A stretch of 64,000 nt of DNA from Eleusine coracana subsp. coracana (lineage: Eukaryota > Streptophyta > Magnoliopsida > Poales > Poaceae). Under the pieces are notes generated by a model. That model searched no databases. It was not told where the DNA came from and worked only from the letters and a program-made list of their open reading frames with translations. Shown here piece after piece: positions 10,039 through 18,878 of the stretch. A program made the translations under genes and the position numbers. The stretch lies in NCBI GenBank assembly GCA_032690845.1, contig CM064424.1, positions 50,233,511 to 50,297,510 on the forward strand, written 5' to 3'. How positions within the stretch are numbered: the first letter of the stretch is position 1; every line of letters starts with the position of its first letter.

Positions 10039-11230
10039 ACTTTACCCACAAGTTGTGATTCCCTTGGTGCCCGTGGACGCGACCCACATTACACACTTTC
10101 TTTCGTGTGTGGCAGGGTTTCACTACGAGGCTTTTCCAAAGGGTCTTCCAGTACATGCTAGCCACTAAGGTTCCACTCCCGTCCATAAGTGATAACCCTT
10201 CAACAAGCAGCTCATCACCCCAGGAATCCCTCTTGAGCCTTTCGGATACAAGGACAGTCCTCTCGACTTCCATTCCCCGCTCCACCAAATGCTGCACCGA
10301 CACTAGGAGAACACCTAATTACTAGGCCAAGCCTTACCCATGTCGGCCTTGTGATGGCACTGTTTTCCTGGGTTGTCACTCCAAGAATTGGTTCCTAGGA
10401 TCTACAACAAGCCTACCACCACAACCATGTGCCCATGGCACCACATCCTTTCTACCTGGCTTGCATAGATCTCTAAGCCATGTTGCTAAGAAATTTACCA
10501 AACATTTCCCACGTGACATTGTTCATTAATCAAAATTAATATCAGCCCACATCCCATAAGCCATCTAAGCATTTCCTACCCACAATTCACCCATGGTGTC
10601 GAGGTGACAAGGAACAGGGTAAAACAATACTAGGAAAACCCTAACAATAGGTTCCCAATCAATTGACACAAGTAATGCAATTCTATGGTAACATTTCAAT
10701 AGGTGCAAAATGCATCAAGGACACTTGCCTTCGTCCTGCACGGAAGGCTGCTCTAACCCTTCAAATTCCTGCTCTTGAAAGTTCTCGTAGGGCGGTCCTT
10801 GTGTATGCTCGCCTTTATGTTACGAAATACCGACACAAGCAAAACATACAAAAAAAAAACAATACACAATATGCAACAGAGGAAAAACAATATGTAGATG
10901 CAATGAATGCAAAGGTTATGCTCCTACGAGAATTTTGGCGCAAGAATCACCTAATTTGGAGTTACGAGTAAAAAGTTATGCTAGTTTGAAGTTTTAGGGG
11001 CAAAAGTGTAAAAATAGGGGCTTTTAAGGACCTATTTGTAATTTTATAAAATTACAGGAACTAAAGTGTAAATTATTAAGATTGAAAAATAATTACTAAA
11101 AAGTATAAGGTTGTTTGTGCAAAATTTTATAACTTAAACATAATTAATAATAAGTGTAGGGGGTTAAGTGTAAAAAGACAGGGCCAAATTATAATTAAAA
11201 TTAAGTACAGGGATGTTTCTGTAAATTTTT

Positions 11231-11554
11231 AGGGCTAAAATAATATTTATACAATTAATAAGGATTAAAGTATAATTTAAATTAATTCTAGGGACTAGAA
11301 CATAATTAAAATCAGTCCATGGGTGTTTTTATAAAATTACAAGGTCAAAATAATAGTTCTAATAATGTATAGGGGTGTTTTTGTAAACTTTTAGGGCTAA
11401 AATAATATTTATACAATTAATAAGGATTAAAGTATAATTTAAAATAATTCTAGGGACTAAAACATAATTAAAATCAGTCCAGGGGTGTTTTTGTAAAATT
11501 ACAAGGTCAAAATAATAGTTCTAATAATGTATAGGGGTGTTTCTATAAATTTAA
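11231..11554. repeat. 162-bp tandem duplication in LTR-b
   Basis: The phrase AGGGCTAAAATAATATTTAT recurs at exactly 162 bp (11231, 11393) and the intervening units are nearly the same. The same pair exists in LTR-a (20677, 20839), so the duplication predates this insertion. Confidence 0.85.
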
Positions 11555-11720
11555 AGTGCTAAAAATTAATTTTATAAAAATATTTAGGCTTAAATACAAA
11601 TTTCTACAGTTCTGGACAGAAATAGGGGCTTAAATCTAATTTAAACTAAGTATAGGGGCTCAAATGCAAAACTGCTAACATTATCCGGGAATTTCTGAAT
11701 TAAATTTTAAATTAAAATCC

Positions 11721-11848
11721 GTGGACCAGGTCCACGGCTCTGTGGACCTGCAGTCCAATGGTCTATGGTGGACCGATTACATACCCCTTTGACCGATTAC
11801 ATACCCTAAAGGGGTATGTAATCTGGCGCGTTGGATCGAGATCCAACG
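11721..11848. repeat. Hairpin cluster in LTR-b
   Basis: Three inverted repeats stand in a row. The first is 'GTGGACCAGGTCCAC' at 11721-11735. The second has perfect 16-bp arms at 11775-11790 and 11808-11823. The third is a 20-bp palindrome-like stem at 11829-11848 with 9-bp arms. The block is missing from LTR-a near 21150. Confidence 0.85.
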
Positions 11849-12163
11849 GCTAGAAATAAAAGGGGCGAGAGGGTCATTGCCGGCGACTGTCCAGGCGGCG
11901 GCGCACGGCGGGGCTTCGCCAGAGACCGGCCGAAATGGCGCTCCGACCAGCCATTCCTCGCTGCAGGGGTTCCAGGAGAGAGAGGGGAGGGAGGGGAGCC
12001 TCACCGAGGTGATGCGCGGGCGCGGGGGAGGCTGGGAGGTGGTCGGCGGCGGGGCTCGATGGCGGCGGTGGTCGAAGCTCGGCGGGGAGGGCCTCCGGGG
12101 GGTCGTGAGTGGGCGAGGAAGAGCGGGGGAGAGGTGGCGGGAACGTGCAATGCCGAGGGGAGG

Positions 12164-12171
12164 CTTTATAG
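12164..12171 (-). promoter_or_regulatory. TATA-like box of T2 LTR-b (antisense CTATAAAG)
   Basis: Antisense CTATAAAG lies in the GC-rich LTR section and is conserved in LTR-a at 21477-21484. Confidence 0.55.
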
Positions 12172-12913
12172 GCGCGGAGGGGGACGGAATCGAGCCGACG
12201 TGAGGTCTCCGTCCATCAATGGCCACTAGTGCCATTGATGCGTGCGGGAGCATCGTAACGGCCGAAACGGTCGGAAGTGGGGGTGGGCGGGTGGGGTGGG
12301 GGAAGGGGAAGTGGAGGCGATCGCGTGTGCTTGGGCGCCAGTTTCGGGAGCTAGGGAGGCCGGGGGAGGGAGATCGACAGGTCGGCTTGGTTGCCGGCGG
12401 CGGGGAGAGAGACCGGCGAGAGGAGGGGGATGACAGGCGGAGCCCGCGTGCCAGCGAGAGAGAGAGAGAGCGGGAGGGGAGTGGGCCATGGAGTGCGCGT
12501 GCTAGGCCGGCCGGGAGTTGGGCCGCGGGGCTGGTTGGGCTGCGGGAGGGGGAGAGAAGGGAAGTGAAGGCGGCCTGGGCCGAGAGAGGGGAGTGGGGAG
12601 AGGGGAGGAGAGCTCCGGGTGGGCTGAATTGGTGGGTTCGGCCCAGTTCTGGTTTTTTTTCTCCTTTTTCTTTTCTTTCCTAATTCCTTTCCTCTCTAAA
12701 TTCTATTCTAATTTATATTCCTAATTCCCTGGTCACTAATTAATAATTAACTAAATGCATAATGCAATAAAAATCTATATGAACATGTCATGCTATGCAA
12801 ATGAAACAATTAATTTAATTTATTATGAAAACAATTTGTCCTAGGTTATTTAATTAAACTCTTAAATGCTAATAGTTGGCATTTTTAGAATTTTACAAAG
12901 GTAGGGTGTTACA

Positions 12914-12929
12914 AACCTACCCCCCTTAC
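12914..12929 (-). other. Polypurine tract of T2
   Basis: Antisense TGTAAGGGGGGTAGGTT directly precedes LTR-b. The chromodomain stop codon overlaps its upstream edge. This arrangement is typical of Tekay-type elements. Confidence 0.75.
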
Positions 12930-13117
12930 AATGAATGTCGCCCTCGAGATTTGGAGAGATCGGTGAAGAGGTGGGGAAACTCGGCTTTTAATTCTTCTTC
13001 ACGCTCCCAGGTGGCTTCTTCTTCGGTGTGATGGTTCCATAGCACTGTGCACATTCGGATCACCTTGTTTCTTGTAACTCTCTCAACGACTTCTAAGATC
13101 TTGACTGGTTGTTCCGT
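12926..13117 (-). pseudogene. Chromodomain at integrase C-terminus (T2)
   Basis: The frame continues after the TAG at 13118-13120. It encodes a chromodomain: 'VKILEVVERVTRNK', then 'VLWNHHTEEEATWEREEEL', then a TAA at 12926-12928. Such domains on Ty3/gypsy integrases direct insertion towards methylated histone H3 or heterochromatin (family knowledge). Two tryptophans of the domain core are present. The upstream TAG separates it from the integrase core, so no fused protein can be made from this copy. Confidence 0.85.
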
Positions 13118-14056
13118 CTATGTGAGGTCTTTCCGAAGGTCTATTTCATTGACAGGGAGTTGTTCCTCGGGCACTCTTAAGCACTTCTTTAATTGGGACA
13201 CATGGAACACGTCATGCACATCCGGGAGATATGAGGGTAGCTCCAACTGATATGCAACTTCTCCTCTTCTATCGAGGATCTTGAAAGGGCCGATGTAACG
13301 CGGTGCTAACTTCCCTTTGACTTTGAAGCATCTAACACCCCTCATGGGTGATACCTTGAGATACACAAAATCTCCAATCTCGAAGGATAGGTCTCTTCGC
13401 CTACGATCGACGTAGCTTTTCTGCCTTGACTGTGCAACCTTTAGGTTCTCGCGTACAATCTTAACTTGTCTTTCTGCTTCTTGTAGTATCTCAGGTCCGA
13501 AGACTTGGTTCTCTCCTGTCTCGTTCCAGAATAGAGGTGTCCTACACTTCCTTCCATATAGGAACTCAAAAGGCGCCATCTCTATACTTGCTTGATAACT
13601 GTTGTTATAAGAAAATTCTGCGTAGGGTAAGCTCTTGTCCCAACTCTTTCCATATTTCAACGCACAAGCTCTCAACATGTCTTCTAGTATCTGGTTCGTC
13701 CTCTCGGTCTGTCCATTAGTCTGAGGGTGATATGCAGAGCTGAAGTTCAACTTGGTGCCCAGAGATTCATGTACCTTCTCCCAAAACCTCGAGGTGAACT
13801 GAGAGCCTCTATCAGATCCTATCTTCTTAGAGACTCCATGTAAACACACTATCCTTGACATGTATAGTTCTGCCAGCTTCGCACCACTATAAGTTGTCTT
13901 GACGGGAATAAAGTGTGCCACCTTGGTTAAACGATCAACTATAACCCATATAGAATCATATCCCGACTGTGTACGGGGTAATCCAACTATGAAGTCCATA
14001 CCGACTTGTTCCCATTTCCACTCAGGAATCTTTAGAGGTTGAAGTAATCCGGCGGG
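13118..14056 (-). pseudogene. Integrase core of T2
   Basis: The DDE core is intact in sequence: D in 'GMDFIVGLPRTQSG', D in 'SDRGSQFTSRFWE', E in 'NGQTERTNQILED'. The GPY/F module ('LAPRYIGPFKIL', 'VFHVSQLKKCLRVPEEQLP') follows. This enzyme processes and inserts the cDNA ends. It is in the same frame as the rest of the polyprotein. It is bounded by a TGA at 14057-14059 upstream and a TAG at 13118-13120 downstream. The TGA fits a CGA-to-TGA CpG transition. Confidence 0.9.
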
Positions 14057-14698
14057 TCATTGGTGTTCTGCCTTGACACGTTGACATGTGTCACATACCG
14101 CAACATACTCTACGACATCGCGCTTCATGCCATGCCACCAATAACGAGTCTTCAAGTCTTGATACATCTTAGTACTTCCTGGATGAATGGAGTATGTAGA
14201 ATCGTGTGCTTCCCGTAGGATTATGTCACGAAGGGGCTTCTTGTCTGGCACACATATTCTTTTACCTATCCATATAGTACCCTTCTCATCTTCTGTGAAG
14301 TTGGTAGCTTTTCCTTCCTTAATGAGCTTTCTGATCTCACTTAGCTTCTCATCTTCTAGCTGTCCCTTGCAAATTTCTTCATCGAGAGTTGGTTCCACTT
14401 CCATTGCAACGGCTTCTAACTCATTCACAAACCCAAGGTTCAGTCGCTCAAACTCCTTGTAGAGCGCTGGCGGTAGCCTTTCCACGATTAACTGACTGCA
14501 ATAGGTCTTTCTACTCAGGGCATCCGCAACAACATTCGCCTTCCCTGGATGATAGTTAATACCCACATCATTGTCCTTAATCAACTCTAACCAACGTCGT
14601 TGTCTTAGGTTCAACTTCATCTGAGTGAATATGTACTTGAGACTCTTGTGATCCGTATAGATCTCACAACGATGACCAAGAATGTAGTGCCTCCAAAT
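14057..14698 (-). pseudogene. RNase H end and integrase zinc domain of T2
   Basis: The block opens with the RNase H C-terminal section ('LELIKDNDVGINYHPGKANVVADALSR'). It passes to the integrase HHCC zinc domain ('HDSTYSIHPGSTKMYQDLK', 'CDTCQRVKAEHQ'). The DSG-type ends of the neighbouring segments show that this was once one continuous gag-pol frame. The upstream stop is TAG at 14699-14701. Confidence 0.85.
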
Positions 14699-15196
14699 CT
14701 ACAGAGCATGTACCACTGCCGCTAATTCCAAATCGTGTGTTGGGTACTTCTCTTCATGCTTTCGTAATTGCCTAGAGGCATATGCCACAACATGACCTTC
14801 CTGCATGAGCACACATCCTAGTCCTTGCCTGGATGCGTCATAGTATATGTCGAAACTCTTACTGATGTCAGGTAAGATTAAGACAGGGGCTGATGTTAAC
14901 CTCTTCTTCAATTCTTCAAAACTAGCTTGACAACGCGGAGTCCACTCGAAACTCTTGTTCTTCCCTAACAATGTCGTCATTGGCTTTGCTATCTTGGAGA
15001 AGTCCTTTATGAATTGCCGATAGTATCCGGCTAATCCAAGAAAACTGCTAATCTCCTTTACTGTCTGTGGTGGTTTCCAGTCTAGAACGTCCTTTACTTT
15101 GCCTAGATTGACTGACACTCCTCCAGCAGAGATCACATGACCGAGAAATGCTACCTCCTTCATCCAGAATTCACACTTACTCAATTTGGCATACAG
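14699..15196 (-). pseudogene. RT connection and RNase H of T2
   Basis: This contains the RT thumb/connection ('SKCEFWMKEVAFLGHVIS', 'FLGLAGYYRQFIKDFSKIA') and the start of RNase H. The acidic residues lie in 'FDIYYDASRQGLGCVLMQ' and 'THDLELAAVVHAL'. RNase H removes the RNA strand from the RNA:DNA hybrid. The segment lies between in-frame TAGs. Confidence 0.88.
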
Positions 15197-16330
15197 CTAG
15201 TGTTCATGTAGCTTCTCTAGAACTAGCCTTAGGTGTTCCTCATGCTCTTCTTCATTCTTTGAAAACACCAAGATGTCGTCAATGAAAACCACAACAAACT
15301 TATCCAAGTATTCCCTGAACACCTTGTTCATAAGGTACATGAAGTAGGCCGGTGCATTGGTCAACCCAAAGGACATTACCGTATACTCATATAACCCATA
15401 TCTTGTTCGGAAAGCCGTCTTGGGTATGTCTGATGGTCTGATCTTCCATTGGTGATACCTGGATCGCACATCAATCTTGGAGAATACACAAGCTCGTTTC
15501 ATCTGATCGAACAAGTCTTCAATCCGCGGTAGTGGATACTTATTCTTGATGGTCACATAATTAAGAGAATGATAGTCCACACACATCCTCTGAGCCTTAT
15601 CCTTCTTCTTGGCAAAGAGTACTGGAGCTCCCCAAGGTGAGGAACTAGGGTGAATGAAACCTTTTTCTAGCATCTCATGTAATTGCTTCTTTAGTTCTAC
15701 CAACTCATTAACTGGCATCCTATAGGGCCTCTTAGATATAGGAGTAGTTCCTGGCATTAAGTCGCTAACAAACTCTATGTCACGGTCTAGTGGCATACCT
15801 GGAAGTTCTTTAGGAAAGACATCAGGGAAATCACAAACCACTCGTATCTCTTCTATAGGTGTGCCGGTGGTTTGGTTTAGTATGACCTCCTTGGTAGTAG
15901 AGTTGGCTGCTATGAACTCAACCTTGGTACCCTCTGCACTAGTTAGCTGTACTGACTGCTTGGCACACTGTATCACTCCATCATACTTGCGTAACCAATC
16001 CATTCCAAGTATTATATCTATCCCCTTGGAGTCTAGGATTATGAGATTAGCTGAGAAGTCTACCCCCGTTATTTTAAGGGTGACCTTTGGGCATATTTGA
16101 CTGATTCTCATTTCTCCACCAGGAGAGCTAACTAGCATGGTATGCTTCATAAGAGCAATCGGTAGGTTGTGCTTTGCCACATATGTGGATGTTATGAATG
16201 AATGTGATGCTCCTGAATCAAACAAAATGGTTGCAGGTTGAGAGTTAGCTAAGAACATACCGAGCACCACATCTGCAGCTTGCTCAGCTTCCTCAGTAGT
16301 GACATGATTGACACGCCCTCGAGCATAATT
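15197..16330 (-). pseudogene. Protease and reverse transcriptase of T2
   Basis: An aspartic protease (active-site 'LFDSGASHSFI', flap/alpha region 'DIILGMDWL') is followed by RT fingers and palm. Visible motifs are 'CVDYHSLNYVTIKNKYPL', 'FRTRYGLYEYTVMSFGLTNA' and the catalytic 'VVVFIDDILVF'. Some positions look decayed: 'VRSRYHQ', and His in 'VDYHSLN' where family members usually have Arg. A TAG at 15197-15199 ends the block; the CAG-to-TAG reading fits 'H-stop-LYAKLSKCEF'. Confidence 0.9.
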
Positions 16331-17458
16331 CTACTGTCCTCGATTGCCTGGGAGCATGTTGGTTGGGGCTTGCCTTGGTGCGTTGTTCCGTTGAGGACAC
16401 TGTCCCATGAAGTGACCTTCCTGTCCGCAGTGATAACATCCGCGCTTCACACCATTAGTGTTTCCAGAGGTAGGGCGGTTCTGGTTTTGTGGAGCTATTG
16501 GGGCGGTGGGGCGGGGTGCTTGCTGATAGGTGGGGCGAGGTGCCTGCTGCTGATTAGGGCGAGGTGTCTGGTAGTTGGAGCGTTGCATTGGAAAGTTGGG
16601 GCGTGGAGCTTGCATAGGTGGCCTGACAGTGTTGGGAGCACGGTGGTATGGGTTGGGAGATGGCATCATGCGGGGGCGAGTGTTACTACCAGATGATTGT
16701 CCTTGGAATGGCATCTTCCTCTTGCCTTCCCTCTCAATCTCATTGCGCTTGTTCTCCACAACAATGGCCTTGTCCACCAGTTTTTGGAAGTTTACATAGT
16801 CATTGTTTATCAACTGAAACTGGATGTCATTCTGCAATCCCCTTATGAACATATATTGCTTCTTCCCATTGGTGTTCACATCCTCAGGAGCATACCTGGA
16901 CAGCTGGATGAACCTATTCAGGTATTCACTTACTGACATATTCCCCTCTCTCAGGTCTTGAAATTCTTGTCTTTTTAACAACTTAATGCCCGTAGGAACA
17001 TAGTGAGAGCGGAAATTATCCTTGAACTCAATCCAAGTGATGCTTTCCACATCAGCATGAGCATTACAATACGCTTCCCACCAGTCTGCGGCTACACCAT
17101 ACAGCTGATGAGCTGTAAAGAGAACCTTCTCTCGATCATTGCATTGAGAGATCATCAACTTCTTCTTGATTGCCTTGAGCCAATCATCCGCTTCCATCGG
17201 ATCCTTGGATTGGGAAAAGGTAGGTGGCCTAGTCCTTAGGAACTCCCCCAATCTATTCTGGGGTGGAGGTGGAGGTGGAGGTGGGGGTGCATTGTGGTTC
17301 TGCTGGTTGTTGTGGTTCTGTTGTATAGCGCCCAAAGTTTGGATCATTGTCTACATGAGCTGAGTCTGCATGGCCAAGAATTGCTCAAGGTTCAAAGCAT
17401 TATTGCCATCCTCGTTGTTCTGATTGCTACCTCTAGCATGGCCTCTAGTGCGAACCAT
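16331..17458 (-). pseudogene. gag: gag of T2
   Basis: The start is the ATG at 17456-17458 (M-V-R-T-R-G-H), the same ATG as in internal-b. A TAG at 17351-17353 follows 35 codons later, where internal-b reads CAG. Then come a poly-proline tract, the retrotransposon gag domain ('FRSHYVPTGIKLLKRQEFQ', 'FIRGLQNDIQFQLI'), a long P/Q/R-rich region, and one zinc knuckle 'CYHCGQEGHFMGQC' (CX2CX4HX4C) that binds genomic RNA. A TAG at 16331-16333 separates it from protease in the same frame. In the living ancestor gag and pol were evidently one frame. Confidence 0.9.
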
Positions 17459-17734
17459 CTGATAGAATAGGTGGTGGAGTTAGCATGAGACAAGGTGTGG
17501 TAATAGTGAAAAGAAAGATCCCCATCTAAATGTATCAAGGAATGATAAGTAAAAGATAGTTTATTTAATGAGCAACCAAACAATGAGGTTGTGGACAAGG
17601 TGCTGAGGCATCCCACAACTCACATCAAGCACACTTATTTAACCAAGCCACTGAGTTCATTACATCACAATATGAAAATAAATCGATCTAAGCATTTGAT
17701 TGTTACAATCTTTATTCATGGGTAAGGGAATCTC

Positions 17735-18676
17735 CTAGGCACGGGAGTTGACTTCATCGAAGACCGAAGGTAGGGAACTTGCGTGCTTCGGGGAGTTTGC
17801 AGTCCGAGTGTGGATACCAGAGGAGTAGAGGTCACTCTGCTCGCCCATCTTGACTCGCTGGTCGCGCTTTATGTAATTCTCAGTATCACGCAGCCTCTTC
17901 TGAAGAGTGTGGTTCTCCCTCTGTAGTGCTTCCATAGCGCGGCTTAAGTCCACCGCGACTCCCTGAGTCTCGTCTATCTCCCTGGTGCTCACATACCATT
18001 CTGTAGGAGAGATGGTGTACTTCTCTGTGCCTGGCTTCCGACGGGGAATGTGGGCAAAACTTGTCCTTGCTATTCCATGGCGGTGAGTGTAGCAGAGGCT
18101 AGTGAGAGCCCTCCAAGCAGCGTCATCCACCGCGGCCCCACGAGTAGCCCTAGGGGTGCGGCCACGATGAGTAGATATGACATGGTCGCCGTCGTAGATA
18201 TTGACCTCCGCTGTCCATTCCTCACGAAAAGGATGATCCACTTTCTTGATGAAGTACTGAGGCCGGTTGGTGATGCCAATCTTCTCAAGTAGCTTCCGCG
18301 GAGTCTTGGAGAAGGTCTCACCCTCTAGTCCAAGAGAGCGGTACTTCTCAGCCATACGGATGGCTAGGTCTTCGTCCTCCTCTGAGTCATCACCATTCTT
18401 ATGATCTTCAGGGTCCTCAGGCTCTTCTGGGTCTTCTTCCTCTTGTGGTTCCTCAGGGTCCTCTTCTTGCTCATATTCTTCTGGTTCTTCTTCTTCTTCA
18501 GGTTCCTTGGGATCTTCCTGTGGTTCCTCTGGAAGCTTCTTGTCCATCACTGGGGTCTTCTCGCGTTCAGGTTGATTTACTTCTTCACTTTCTTCCTTCC
18601 GAACACGCCTAGAGGCAAGGAGTCCAGAGTGGCGTCCAATCCTAACCTTACGAGTGGTCTGTTTGGTGCAGGCCAT
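17735..18676 (-). CDS. T2 extra ORF with histone H3-tail-like N-terminus
   Basis: This is an uninterrupted ORF of about 313 codons in the element's sense direction, ending 276 nt before the gag ATG. The longest frame opens at 18700, but that ATG has weak context. The ninth codon (18676) is in strong context (AAG-ATG-G). From there the product begins MACTKQTTRKV; histone H3 begins M-A-R-T-K-Q-T-A-R-K. Next come a basic stretch to about residue 27, a Glu/Pro/Asp-rich acidic tract (about 28-105), and a conserved globular region ('LEKIGITNRPQYFIKKVDH', 'FREEWTAEVNIYDGDHVIS') that recalls a dsRNA-binding fold only loosely. A likely coiled coil ('LSRAMEALQRENHTLQKRL') follows. Function is unknown. 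The absence of stops contrasts with six in the adjoining gag-pol. H3 mimicry is inference. Confidence 0.7.
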   Translation of the reverse strand: MACTKQTTRKVRIGRHSGLLASRRVRKEESEEVNQPEREKTPVMDKKLPEEPQEDPKEPEEEEEPEEYEQEEDPEEPQEEEDPEEPEDPEDHKNGDDSEEDEDLAIRMAEKYRSLGLEGETFSKTPRKLLEKIGITNRPQYFIKKVDHPFREEWTAEVNIYDGDHVISTHRGRTPRATRGAAVDDAAWRALTSLCYTHRHGIARTSFAHIPRRKPGTEKYTISPTEWYVSTREIDETQGVAVDLSRAMEALQRENHTLQKRLRDTENYIKRDQRVKMGEQSDLYSSGIHTRTANSPKHASSLPSVFDEVNSRA

Positions 18677-18861
18677 CTTCATTTTAAAATCAGAAGGCAT
18701 GAATAAGCAATGGTTAAAGAAATCTGAAATTTAACAAAAGCAACAAAATAAGAAAGCGACAAGGATTAATATTTTGTGAAAATAGTTTGTATTGATGTAA
18801 GACAAAATAGGGTCCTTAAATGCGTCCATGGCTAACTAGGCTGACATCCTGCAGTCGATAT

Positions 18862-18875
18862 GGCTCTGGTACCAC
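18862..18875 (-). other. Primer-binding site of T2 internal-a (one substitution)
   Basis: Antisense TGGTACCAGAGCCA lies just inside LTR-a. The internal-b copy at 6894-6907 has the canonical TGGTATCAGAGCC. Confidence 0.75.
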
Positions 18876-18878
18876 TTC

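Larger units (their letters stand above)
10044..12913 (-). repeat. T2 LTR-b, second segment
   Basis: This is the continuation of the middle LTR up to its antisense start TGTAACACCC at 12913. It contains a 162-bp tandem duplication (11231 and 11393), a hairpin-rich block (11700-11858) and GC-rich promoter-like sequence (11860-12650). The ORFs at 11777-12683 on both strands arise from GC-rich LTR DNA and do not look like proteins. Confidence 0.88.

Noticed and set aside
11777..12683. Long ORFs in T2 LTR-b (and the copies at 21105-21989)
   Set aside because: Same reason: GC-rich LTR DNA, not conserved as protein between the LTR copies.
18641..18700. Captured histone H3 gene
   Set aside because: Similarity stops after about ten residues and the rest of the ORF is unrelated to histones, so mimicry rather than capture is the better reading.
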